NCBI GenBank assembly: GCA_019916065.1
Contig: CM034238.1
Span: 4,862,199-4,926,198, forward strand
Length of the DNA: 64,000 bases
Source: Vitellaria paradoxa
Lineage: Eukaryota > Streptophyta > Magnoliopsida > Ericales > Sapotaceae
Direction of reading: 5' to 3'
The translations under genes were made by a program, and so were the position numbers. Below the pieces are notes generated by a model. The model was not told the DNA's origin and did not search any database. It saw only the letters and a list, made by a program, of their open reading frames with translations. Of the stretch, positions 1 to 10,236 are shown in pieces; within the stretch, counting starts at the first letter, position 1; the number at the start of each line of letters is the position of its first letter.

Positions 1-36
1 AGTGTTTTGTGCATTAAGTAGTGAGTAAAAAATTTA

Positions 37-352
37 GGTAGTATTTGGTTTACTTTTCTCTTTTCTGTTTTCCATTTTTGTTTTTTGTATTAAAAATCTC
101 AAAACGATGAAATAGAAAATATTATATTTTTCTTGTTTTAAGATTTTTTTTTTGTTTTTGTTAAAAACTCTGAAAACAATTTTTGTCATTTTTCATTTGA
201 TGTGTAAACTTATTTTTTATTTCAAAAATAAAATTTTAAAACACAAGTAAGCCAATGAATTTTGATTTGTTTTCCTTATTTTCAAGAGCACAAAATGAAA
301 AATGAGCTTAAAACAGAAAATAAAAAATAAAAAACATAAACCAAGTGACACC
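37..352. mobile_element. MITE, family C (PIF/Harbinger-like)
   Basis: A 316-bp AT-rich element starts GGTAGTATTTGGTTTA and ends with the inverted form of GGTGTCACTTGGTTTA. It is flanked on both sides by TTA, the usual 3-bp target duplication of PIF/Harbinger elements. It has no coding capacity. Relatives lie at 9549-9870 and around 44.1-44.7 kb. Seen: inverted ends and TTA flanks. Inferred: superfamily. Confidence 0.75.
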
Positions 353-1502
353 TTAAATTCTACAATCTCGTATTTCATATTTGCAGATATTTGTAAAATT
401 TTGTATTTTTTTAACTCTAAACAATGCCAATAATTATTCAAGTTCATGAACTCGCCCAATTAAATTTAAGTTAAAATGTGTTTAAATTTAATAATAATTA
501 TTAATGAATATAATTTAATGGATAAAACAATACTTGATTAATGGCTTAGGGTTTAAATAGATTGATGATACAGCTTATCAAATACCTAATTATTTGTCTC
601 AACAACTAAGTAAAACAAACACTTAATTTGTATATGAAAACTTTTTATATGCAAATGAACATCGATAAAAATGAACATAAAAAACTACCAACCATATACA
701 TACTTGCAAGCATGTAATATTGAGTATTTTATTATTATTATTATTATTAAATGGGGCCCATACAAAAACTTTGTTTATGAAAGAAAGTGTCAAATTTATC
801 TATACAACTATAAAGATCTGTAAATTATATTTTTTTAAAATTAAATTATATTATATTAATCAACAAAAAAATATTTCCATCATATTTTTATGTTTATGAA
901 CAAAGTGATCGAAAAGGAAAAAAAATTAACATATCAGTAAAATAAATAACGAAACTTTCATTTTTTTTTGGGGGCAAAAATCAAGTCAAATGGTGGAAAT
1001 ATTTGTCTTTGATTATAAATTTACAATTAAGTATAAAAATTTTAATAATAAAAAAATAACACGAGAGATTCATCAATAACTACTGAAAAATAATGAGTTC
1101 AAAAATTAAATAATGTGCAAACAAATAGATAACTAAGCACATGGAGAGTTAGAACCAACACCGGATCTCCCATGCATAGATATGTTTCTTAACATTTTTC
1201 TAAATGATAAGAGAAAACATTACTTCTATAGTTCTAAAGAAATTTACACACCTCTAACTCTTAATTTGTCACGTTGTTATAAATTCATAGATATGTAAAC
1301 TAAGTTATAAATATATTAAAAAAATGTTAAAAATATGCTTAAAATTCAAAAAAAAAAAATTAAAATTTGAAACCGAGTTTGTAGATTTTGAAATAACTCA
1401 TATTTAATTAATCCATCCAATAACAATTCATTTATTAAATAAGTATAACTCGTTATGACCCGATTCAGACACGCCCATTCACATTTTTTTTTTTTTTTAC
1501 TA
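353..1502. other. AT-rich intergenic DNA
   Basis: No gene recognised. There is a short ATT run near 730-750 and many A/T homopolymers. The only notable reading frame lies in the MITE to the left and has no family resemblance. Confidence 0.6.
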
Positions 1503-2008
1503 TTAAGAGTAAGGTTACCTCCATTCCCCGAAAATAATGTGAATTCTGATTGATTATGTTTATGGCCATATTGATCCTAACCTAGCTGTAGCTCGATCGC
1601 TCAAAGAACAAAAGGAGATAATATATACAGAAGCACAATCAATTATAGATAACACGGAAAATTATTATTATAACAAATAATAATTTATTATTAAAACTTA
1701 CCAAAAAAAATTAAATTTTGAATTCGAATTTGTAAATTTTGATATAACTCATATTCAACTCATGTAAGAATAATTCAACTATTAAACAAGTATATAATTA
1801 TATTCAATTAATTTAATTATAACTCGTTATAACTTGATTCAAATAACTCGTTTATTCTCCATACATTAATTTGTTGTTGTCTGTGAAAGGGTGTGTGCAT
1901 GTATATATTTGATTATCAAATCAAATTAAAGTAACCAAGATTGAACTGATCATTTAAGTAATACATAAAAGTTAATGCATGTATGAACTTGAAGCAATGA
2001 TAAAATTA

Positions 2009-2042
<34 letters not shown>

Positions 2043-2204
2043 AATCAAGAATAAGGCTAGGTCCATTCCCCGAAAATAACGTGAATACTGATTGATTATG
2101 TTTATGAACATATTGATTCCAACCTAGCTATAGCTGGATCGATCAAAGAACAAAAGGAGATAACATATACGGAAGCACAATCAATTATAAATAACACGGA
2201 AAAT
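1503..2204. repeat. Direct duplication related to PR-1 upstream DNA
   Basis: Bases 1503-1660 and 2046-2204 are close copies of about 158 bp, both containing ATTCCCCGAAAATAA and CAAAGAACAAAAGGAGATAA and ending at AACACGGAAAAT. Part of the block (the region with CCTAGCTAT and CAAAGAACAAAA) recurs at about 6960-7045, directly upstream of the decayed PR-1 gene. A second shared stretch (ATCAAATTAAAGTAA-CAAGATTGA) occurs near 1918 and 6927. The simplest reading is repeated duplication of PR-1 flanking DNA whose coding part has been lost here. Confidence 0.6.
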
Positions 2205-2355
2205 GGTGTTCTATTAAAATTTTTAGTCACAGATGTGTAATAAAAAAATTATTTAGTGAGTTATTTATTTTAAAATGATTGATCCATAAAATAGACACTT
2301 CATTCTTGTGATGAATTGTGGTTGCACAACATTATTGAAATAATACTATCAATAA

Positions 2356-2527
2356 TTTTAAGTGGTAACTCAACTGATAAGATATTGGGTTTTTTATCAA
2401 GTGATTACAAGTTCGAATCTCTTTAAGATCATTGGAGGATTTAGCTAATTGTTAACTTTAGGATTTAATCGAGATATACATAAGCTGACTCATATATCTT
2501 GATTATTCAAAGAAAAAAAAAAGAAAT
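2356..2527 (+). mobile_element. tRNA-derived SINE-like element
   Basis: The sequence has an A-box-like stretch (TAACTCAACTGATAAG near 2363) and a B-box-like stretch (ACAAGTTCGAATCTC near 2407) about 35 bp apart. A tRNA-unrelated body and an A-rich tail near 2512-2525 follow. This is the layout of plant tRNA-derived SINEs. Element ends were not fixed by a target duplication. Confidence 0.5.
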
Positions 2528-3174
2528 AACACAAATTTAAGATTTTATCAGTTGAGATACCCCTTCGGACATTTTTTTTAGTAATAATGGAGGGTAAAAT
2601 TTACAAGGATAATTTTTACTCTTTATTACATTAATTTGGAAGAGAGGATAAGAAGGTAATTGGTTACTCCTGTATGAGAGAAAATTATTACTTAGAGAGA
2701 GGGTGGATAATGGGGAGTAATAAAAAAATTTATTCTTTTTTCATTACTCCCGTAAAACATTCATTCGCACTCCTATAAAATCCTGAACAATATTCTGCTA
2801 TAAATAATTATAATAAATATTATAAAATAATTTATTTAATCAAATTAAAATTAATTAATTAAAATTATTTTATCAAAATAATATTTAATAAATAATGATT
2901 TATTATTATTATTTATTTTATTTTATTATATTAATACTATTAAAATATTAATTTATGACTAAATATTATTTATTTCTCAAATTAAAATTATTTTCAATAA
3001 ATAATAACTACTTATTTATTAAAATTTTTTATTAAATAAAAAATTTATCTCCTAACAATAATTTACTAGATTATGTATTATATTAATAAAATTAATAATT
3101 TATTTAAATAAACTAAAATTAGTTGTTTTATTAAATTATTTTATCAAAATAAAAATAATTTTTACAAATAATAA
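2528..3174. other. AT-rich intergenic DNA, possible old element
   Basis: Strongly AT-rich sequence with repeated AATTATTTTAT-like words, resembling the AT-rich body at 58.2-58.7 kb. A GGTAATTGGTTACTCC-like segment near 2655 and its approximate inverse near 3925 may be the ends of a larger decayed element. No gene recognised. Confidence 0.35.
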
Positions 3175-3531
3175 GGGGGTGTTTGGTGGCACAATTTCTA
3201 GCATTTTTTAGTAATTTTTAGTCAAAAATTAGTTGTAATTTTTGGTGTATTTGGTGAAACAAGTTGTAATTTTTAACAACTTTTTATAACTTTTGAGTGT
3301 TTGGTAAAATTTTTTGCAATATTTAGTAATTTTTAGCAATTTTTGAGTGTTTGGTAAAATTTTTAACAATTTTTAGCAACTTTTGTGCATTTGGTGAAAC
3401 TTTTAGTAACTTTTGAGTAGAACAAATTACTATAGTAGAGTTAAAAAGTGACAAAAGTTAAGGTTTTACCAAACACTCATTTTGCAACTTTTTTAGGATT
3501 TTTGCACATTTTTATTCTACCAAACGGGACC
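3175..3531. mobile_element. MITE, family B (PIF/Harbinger-like)
   Basis: A 357-bp non-coding element with ends GGGGGTGTTTGGTGGCAC and (inverted) GGTCCCGTTTGGTAGAAT, flanked on both sides by TAA. The interior is built of repeated TTTTTAGCAATTTTTGAGTG-type words. A second, more diverged copy lies at 22226-22563. Confidence 0.75.
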
Positions 3532-3950
3532 TAATTCAGTATTAAAATTAATTACTATTAAAATATTAATCGATGATAGAATTAGTTTTATAATTAATAT
3601 TTTTATTTAAAATTATATATTTAAATAATATATAATTTTCTAAAATTATTTGTTATTAAAATAAAAATTATTATGATGATTTATTTTATTTTAATAGTTT
3701 ATGAAATTAAATATTAACTTTAAACCCTTGACAAGTTTACTTACATTTTAAACATAATTAATTTTTACCCTATCAAAATTCTTAATATTTCAAAAATAAT
3801 ATAATTATTACTAGGTAATATTTATTCTCTTATTTCAAATATAAGTATCATGAACTTGTTATCTGAGAAACTCTTACCAAGGTAATAATTACTTCCGTAA
3901 TCTATTACCTATAAAATTTTTACCTCCTACCAATCATCTCCTTAGGGTTA
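3532..3950. other. AT-rich intergenic DNA
   Basis: Continuation of the AT-rich block that the family B MITE interrupts. No gene recognised. Confidence 0.5.
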
Positions 3951-4270
3951 AAATGTCACAAGTTAAATCGTTCCATTTTCAGTCTATAATTCATTAATCA
4001 TAGCTTGTATTTATGGTTAATCATGAACACATAATTTATTGATTGCTCCATTATTCTTGGGATCAAATTCTTTTTTGGTTTATTTATTTTTATTTGCAAT
4101 TTTAAACTTGTAGGTGAAGAATCTGTCGACCACCAATCCAGAAGATGAAGTACCAGAGGAGAGTGTTACCATTCGCAGGATTCCAAGGAATCTTAATTTA
4201 TCATTAACCAGAAGAAAGCCACATTATTACGGGTTTAAATTACCTACTACATTTTTGTCTAAGTGAATCT
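3951..4270 (+). pseudogene. Stray copy of DUF21-CBS exon 8 with flanking intron DNA
   Basis: About 320 bp matches 30495-30802 inside the DUF21-CBS gene, in the same orientation. It covers the end of intron 7, all of exon 8 and the start of intron 8. The exon-like part is 4114-4187 and is 74 bp, the same length as the real exon. The acceptor (ACTTGTAG) is kept, but the donor GT has become GA at 4188-4189. The frame is still open and reads VKNLSTTNPEDEVPEE and onward, with several replacements relative to the parent. Because intron sequence is included, the copy arose from DNA, not from mRNA. No other exon of the gene lies nearby, so it cannot encode a CNNM protein. Confidence 0.85.
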
Positions 4271-5288
4271 CGACCCTTGCGACAATTGAATCAAATTAAA
4301 ATACTTAAAAATATGGTTAATTTCCATTTTCTGTTTTATTTTTATGCATTTACATATTCTTTTAGCATAAATTATTAACCTTTTCCACAGTGTGGCCTCG
4401 GCTACTGTCATGACCATAATTATCAAACCGAACCGGATGTCAAACGGTCAAGTCATTGTCAACTTTTGGTTCAACCGGATTGTAAAATTAATTATTCATC
4501 TTTCTAACCGTTATTCTTAAAGTGAAAATTATTTACATTTTAAATTTTAAAAATTTATCTTTATTCTTTATATTTAAAAAAAAAGTAAAATTGTAAATAG
4601 TGTAAAATTTTTAAGTTAAAAAACAAAAATATTTATTAAAAATTAAATAAAATCAGAAGGTTTAAATATAAATAATATGAACTACATGCAAGAGATATAA
4701 ATATAATTTTTAAAGTTGCTAATTAATTAAATTGTTATATTTGACGAATTTTATAACGTTTTTAATTTAATTAAAAATACAAAAAGGGTAAAATTAAGTT
4801 ATTAAAGTTCAAGAGATGTCCACCTTAAGCACAGAAAATAAAAATAAAAAAGAAAACAATTATCCCGAATGCATAATTGTTATGATCATTTCGGAATAGC
4901 TATACACAGGTGACGGAAATCATGGAAACTTCTCGTGCCTTTTCACTCTTTTTACTTCATATATGCTTGTTGCCTATACATTGTTTGTAGTCAGCAGATT
5001 AGTCCTTTAAAAAAAAATACTAATAATAATAAAAAAATAAGAGCAATGACATGAGAACTATGAATTAATAAATGCTGCAGCTACAACAAGTGTACAAGTG
5101 TCCAACTTCTACAGCGCGAAATATTTTAATATACTGCCCCCGGGATGCTTGTTAACCCTAACAAAGAATCAACAGGGCATTAATAAATGGATATACAACT
5201 AGTACGTATGATATACATATATATATATATATATAGCTAATTATATTAATTAATTAGCTTATTTTATTCGTTAATTTGTACCTCATAT
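4271..5288. other. Intergenic DNA
   Basis: No gene recognised. Around 4410-4485 there are words such as AAACCGAACCGGAT, similar to the ends of the hAT-type element at 57.4 kb. A TA microsatellite lies at about 5214-5236. Confidence 0.5.
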
Positions 5289-5835
5289 CTAAGGTGGATC
5301 CAAATTTTTATTAAGAGGCACCGGGCACGAAGTACAAAACCAACGGGTTATGTTGGAAATAAGAGTAGGAGAGAAATAATATTTATTTTTAGCGAAAGAC
5401 AGAATAATTCTTTGAAATTAAACCGGTAAATATATTTTTTATAATTTGATTGTTCAATTGGTCTTTTTAGCAACACTTGAGATTTACTAGGGATGCCTCT
5501 CATTATTAAAAAATATATAATTATTAAGTTTTATTGTTTATAAAATTTATTATGTTATATGATATATTTTTTAATATTATGTACAAAAGTATTCAATATT
5601 ATAATGGAAGAATACACTTAATTTTACAAAAAAAATACTTGGATTCAATTATTAAAAACTCCTTTTATGTTAAAAAATTTTGTATTAATCTTAATTTTTT
5701 AATTAAGCCAAAATACTTTAATTTTGAAATAATTTAATTTTTTTAATAAAACTATAGCAAGGACATTTAGATAATTTTACCTAAAAAAAAGAGTCACTTA
5801 CCTCCTTGCCTCCACGTAGATACGCCCTTGCTCAT
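5289..5835. mobile_element. Candidate non-autonomous transposon, family F
   Basis: The block opens with AAGGTGGATCCAAATTTTTA and TTAAGAGGCACCGGG, and closes with CTTGCCTCCACGTAGATACG. Its inverse begins with a comparable purine-rich GGGCGTATCTACG end. A related arrangement occurs at about 41735-42285 (TTAAGAGGCCCGGGGAGG ... TTGGATCCGCCCCTG). The interior is AT-rich with a 67-codon frame that has no family resemblance. Ends are approximate. Confidence 0.35.
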
Positions 5836-5878
5836 ATCACTGCACAAATTTTATTTATCATTAAAATCATACAAATAA

Positions 5879-6547
5879 CTAACAAGCTAAATTACCAAAA
5901 AAAAAAAAAAAAACTAACAAGCTAGGGTTTTCTCTAATGAGGCTTGGGATCATACATAGTTGCAAATGACGAACCACTTGGAACCCGAATCCGGACTTGG
6001 GATTTGGGGCAACTCCATTTTCGGTTTTGTACCCTTTTTGCTCTTTTTGCGGGTCTGCGTCGTTTTTGTTAACCCCTTTAGTGATAGGTAACTTCAACCT
6101 CTGAACCTCATCTATGTCCCCACCACCGCTGCACTGAACCCTACCGCACCCAATTCGAACCAAGTCGCGCCTAACCACCTGAGTATATTTGCTACATAGC
6201 TGCTGCGTCGGCTCCGCTCCACAAGACTTGGAGTCGGGGTCATAGTACTTCTTCTCCACCCACCGGTTCACCGCAGCCGTGCCGGTGAAGTCTCCCACCG
6301 CAATGTTCTCGCCGTATTCTCGGTCTGAAGGAGCATCATCGCAATCCCCACTTCTCTCTTTCGCTATCTTTTCTGCGTAGGCAGCGACTTTGTCGTCCCA
6401 TTCCACAATTCCGACGCCCGCCTGAGCACGAGCATCGTTGTGGGCATTCATCACAAAGTCTTGTGGCGAGTTTTGGGCACTAGAGGAATGAACTATTCCA
6501 AAGACCACGAAGCAAATAAGAACCAAAGTCGTGTTACGAAACCCCAT
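5879..6547 (-). pseudogene. Decayed PR-1 (CAP domain) gene
   Basis: The 222-codon frame begins with a typical secretory signal (about residues 1-24, ending SSSAQ). A PR-1 CAP domain follows: AHNDAR near 35-40, EYGENIAVG near 78-85, CSKYTQVV near 118-125, RIGCGRVQC near 131-139. Several features are abnormal. The His of the usual C-S/G-H-Y-T-Q motif is Lys120. The Trp after QVV is Arg126. A Lys-rich insertion of about 40-45 residues separates the RVQC segment from the last conserved block. That last block (WFVICNY, plus positions about 5954-5975) is in a different frame and reaches a stop at once, so the Pro-Gly-Asn...Pro-Tyr tail is missing. Five of six cysteines are in frame. TATATATA at 6631-6638 may be the TATA box. 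It is probably a pseudogene; a translated variant cannot be excluded. Confidence 0.8.
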
Positions 6548-6630
6548 CTCTCTCTCTCTCTATATATATATATTGATATTGTGCTTGAGGAAGCTTAGGA
6601 TTTGCTTTTTTATGAAGGCATGATGCAAGG

Positions 6631-6638
6631 GGTATATA
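6631..6638 (-). promoter_or_regulatory. Candidate TATA box of decayed PR-1 copy
   Basis: TATATATA lies about 85 bp upstream of the ATG of the decayed PR-1 frame, a normal distance for a short plant leader. Seen as a motif only. Confidence 0.45.
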
Positions 6639-7950
6639 TAGGACATTTTCTGTCGAAAACGAAGAGTTCTTCAGAAAAAAAAAAAAAACAACCCTGCTTA
6701 AACGTCGTCGATCTCGGCGTCTCTAGTCTTTTGGACAAGTAGCATTGGTGATTACTCGTGATGATTTTTAGAAGAAGCGTTCGACACCATTCTGATGATG
6801 GCTGGATCTGCATCCATCCGTGCAAGCCACATACTGTTCACAATCAAGATGATCGAATTCAGACGATGCATTGACTATTGTTGCTGTCCGTTCGTACACT
6901 ATCTTCATATATCTGGTTGTAAAATCAAATTAAAGTAATCAAGATTGAGCTGGTCACTTTAAGTACTAAGTTTATGAACATATTGATCCTCATTAATTAA
7001 CCTAGCTATCGTTCGATCAAAGAACAAAAAAGAGATAATATCCATATATATATATATATATGGCTAACCATTTCCTTTTAATTTATGTTAATTCGTCTCT
7101 AGAAACTTAGGTAATAGTTAGATTTTGAACCTTTTTGCATTACAAATTAAGCGAGGTGTTAAAGCAGTATATTATAATGCATGTAAGAACATAAGATTAT
7201 GCTAGAAATTGTAAAAGAAAAAAAAAATTGTAGAAAAAGGGGTCCCAAAATATATGAAAGGCTGGTAAATTTAAGGAGTCAAAAGTTTTGACTTTTGATG
7301 AAAACCACTGGGTGCTCAGGGTTGCAATATTAGACTTTTGGTCCCAATGATAATGTCGGTTATTCGATCGTGGTTACTCGATCGTTAATTTTAGAGTGTA
7401 GAAATTAATTTTTTAGGTGCAGGAATTGATCGTGGTGGCCTTTTGTTAGATTTCAACAGGCTAGTGATTTAACACAATCCATATAATTGACTTGAATTAT
7501 GGTTTGTTCTTCTTCTTCTTCACCCCAATTCTAAGTCATTTCTTCACCTAATTAAGTGGTGCAGAAATCAATTATTACCTGTATAATTAATTATTATAAA
7601 TAAATAAATCAAAGATCCACATAAATGTCATATATAATTAACAAGTTCCTTTTCAATTAACCAAAATAATTAAATCAGACAGCCCTTGAATCATCTTTAT
7701 AACCCAGGCATGCATAAAGCCATTCAAAAACATAACTATATTTCCCGACGTTCTATGGAAGATATAAAAGCTATATATATTCATTAACCTCACCATACGT
7801 GTCGATCACCAATTGCCTTCTGGGAAACAAACAAGGCTAGAAGAATGCAGGCTCTCTGTTTGATAATTTTAACTAATGTTTTCCCCCCGGGGGGGAGACA
7901 TTTTATACCGAAACAAACGGAACACTATCGTAGCTGAAAAGAAACCTTAA
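6639..7950. other. Spacer between the two PR-1 genes
   Basis: Upstream DNA of the decayed copy and downstream DNA of the intact one. Bases 6900-7045 carry the block shared with 1.5-2.2 kb. A TA microsatellite is near 7045-7060. No further gene recognised. Confidence 0.6.
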
Positions 7951-8460
7951 TTAGTAAGGCTTTTCGCCCACAAAATTTCCGGGAGGATAATAGTTGCAGG
8001 TGACAAACCACCAATCGTTTAGGCATTTAACCCTAGCGCAACCAACTTGAGTGGTATTTCCCCAAACAACCTGAGTGTAATGCCCGCAGTCCCCACCGAC
8101 GCACTTATTGGAATCGTGATTGTACAACGGTTTTTCTTCCAACCAAAGCTTCACTCCGTCAACTGCCGAGAATTCTCCGGTACCGCTGGCAAGGTTCTCG
8201 CCGTATGTTTCATCCGTCGAATGCTCCATTTCGCAATCAGCAATCCTTACTTTGGCATAGCTCTGGGCGAAGGCTTCTATAGTTTTGTTCCAAACCAGAG
8301 GCTTGGTTCCGACCGCCGCGCGAGCCGCGTTGTGGGCGGCGAGGATGTCGGCTTCCGAGTTCTGGGCTACGGAGAGGTGAGCCGTGGTCAAGGCCATGGC
8401 CACGAGGGTTACAACGGCTAGTGATGGTGAAATCTTTGGGGCCTCCATTCCCATTTTCAA
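7951..8460 (-). CDS. PR1: Pathogenesis-related protein 1 (CAP superfamily)
   Basis: Intronless gene for a 169-residue secreted CAP protein, a defence-associated family that binds sterols. The signal peptide spans about 1-33 and ends SVAQ. In-frame Met codons at 1, 3 and 5 could all start it; the first is used here. CAP landmarks are all present: AHNAAR with His43, TYGENLA with Glu88, CGHYTQVVW with His117, and VGCARVKC. Six cysteines (76, 110, 115, 141, 146, 155) fit the family's three disulphides. The last 11 residues, PPGNFVGEKPY after CNYY, match the CAPE peptide pattern (CNYx then PxGNxxxxxPY) known to be released from tomato PR-1b. A TATA box and a G-box lie upstream. It is intact, unlike its neighbour at 5.9 kb on the same strand, and the two form a small tandem family. 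Confidence 0.95.
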   Translation of the reverse strand: MKMGMEAPKISPSLAVVTLVAMALTTAHLSVAQNSEADILAAHNAARAAVGTKPLVWNKTIEAFAQSYAKVRIADCEMEHSTDETYGENLASGTGEFSAVDGVKLWLEEKPLYNHDSNKCVGGDCGHYTQVVWGNTTQVGCARVKCLNDWWFVTCNYYPPGNFVGEKPY

Positions 8461-8510
8461 TATTCAATATCGTTAATTTGTGAGAGAGGAGGTTGTGGTT
8501 TTCAAGGTTT

Positions 8511-8517
8511 TTTTATA
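8511..8517 (-). promoter_or_regulatory. TATA box of PR1
   Basis: TATAAAA read on the minus strand, 51-57 bp upstream of the PR1 ATG, implying a leader of about 20-30 nt. Confidence 0.65.
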
Positions 8518-8892
8518 GGGAAAAGTTGGCATGCAAAATAGCTAGTCATCCATGAGAAATGTGGGCTTTATTAATTAAGAACAACCTGTTTATACCACAA
8601 AACAGTTTTCAACTTCACAAATATAGAAAATAGTCTTAATATAGTTACACTACTATCCAATTATATATATATATATATACATATATATATAAAGGAGACA
8701 CAAAATTGTCCATTCATTAATTTAGTGTTTGTTGCTAGTTTAACAAAGAAATTAGTTTTGTATTTTTGTAGGTCATAATTATTTAGTAGTCTTTTTGATA
8801 AATAAGGGATTCAAGAAGGCTGCAGTGAAAAAATTCACTGCATAGGTTGCAGTGGAGAAACGAATAGCTAAGATTACTTTACACTTTAATGA

Positions 8893-8898
8893 CACGTG
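8893..8898. promoter_or_regulatory. G-box (CACGTG) upstream of PR1
   Basis: A palindromic CACGTG within GACACGTGAT, about 430 bp upstream of the PR1 ATG. This core is bound by bZIP and bHLH factors and occurs in ABA and defence promoters. Function here is inferred from the motif only. Confidence 0.4.
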
Positions 8899-10236
8899 AT
8901 TTTTAATATTCTGCATTAATTGTGCTCTAATAAAAAATTTTAAACTTTTATTTTTATTTTAAAAATAAATTTAATTAAAATAAATTACAACAATTGAATT
9001 AAATGTAAATAAATCTCAACTCTTTATTTTTCACTGCAACCCCCTTAAACCTATAAATAAGTCACCAACGCCAAATACAGGTGCGATAATAATAATTAGA
9101 TTATTGAACCTCTCGAGATGAGAAAAATTAATCGATCACATCATCAATTTTCTATGTTGAAGGTGATCATAATGGGTTTCAACTACTTTTTTTAATTTTA
9201 AATTTAAATAAATGTATTAATAATTTAGAATTTAGCACTACAACTTTAGAGATGATTCCTGAGGAAACAAATTAATATGTACTACCACCAAGGCTTGAAA
9301 ATGATTCCGGTCATAATTCAAACATCAGATATCTATCCACCTTTCCGTGTTGCAAAAATACCGTCCCCCAACTACTGCCAAGCAGTCCAAATTTTTGAGT
9401 GCTCCTGTGATCATCATGGGCAAGAAATGAAAGAAACAAACAAAATTCGATCAGCACCGTCACGTGTCTTAATAATTATTTATCTGTAATACTATAAAAA
9501 ATGAACCATGAGATCGATTTCAATTTTAAAATTAATTTGGTAAAGTTAGCCGACATTTGATTTATTTTTTTATTTTTCATTTTCTATTTTATGTACTTTA
9601 TGTTCAGAAAATCTTAAAATAAAAAAACAGAAAATACTCTATTTACTTTATTTTGAAATTTTCCTTATTTTAGATTGAAAATGCTCAAAATAATTTTTTG
9701 TTATTTTTTATTTTAAATGTAAACTCATTTTTTGATTTCTAAAACAAATTTTGAAAACACAAATAACTAAATGCGTTCGAATGGTTTTCCTTATTTTCAA
9801 AAGTACAAAATAAAAAATGAATTCAGAATAAAAAATAAAAAATAAAAATAGAAAAACAACAAATGATACTTTAATACTTCAAATTTCAAAAATTAGCTTC
9901 AAAGAATTCCTAGGACTAGCTTAGGCAGAATTCATCTCCGAAATCAATAGGAGGTCGATCCCATCCCTAGTATCAATCAGAAAGAACAATCTCGAATGTT
10001 CCCACAATGAATGTCTCCTCAACAGAATTTCACCGGTGCCCAATTACACAAATAGATTAAAATCATCTGTTCCATAGTGGGGTGGTCGTCAACTCAAAAT
10101 TTTCTGTTAAAAAAGATGGTGAAAGCGCAAAAGAAAGCGTGCAAAGGGTCAACCTTAACCCTAGCTGAAACCTACCATATTAGTTCCCACGCCAGCATAT
10201 ACCAGCTTACATTGCCAGCAAGCAAAAGGAGCAATT
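8899..10236. other. Intergenic DNA, including the TBL 3' flank
   Basis: Contains the MITE at 9549-9870. The less AT-rich part after about 9900 is probably 3' UTR and downstream sequence of the TBL gene. A moderately GC stretch at 9280-9480 has no recognisable product. Confidence 0.5.
9549..9870. mobile_element. MITE, family C copy
   Basis: A 322-bp copy of the 37-352 element, with GCCGACATTTGATTTATT at one end and an inverted AGTATCATTTGTTG at the other. It is flanked by TTA on both sides (9546-9548 and 9871-9873). Confidence 0.7.

Noticed and set aside
5534..5737. 67-codon frame as a small gene
   Set aside because: Isoleucine/lysine/phenylalanine-rich product expected from AT-rich non-coding DNA, inside a candidate transposon.
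8047..8421. 124-codon plus-strand frame over PR1
   Set aside because: Antisense shadow of the intact PR1 coding sequence, with no family resemblance.
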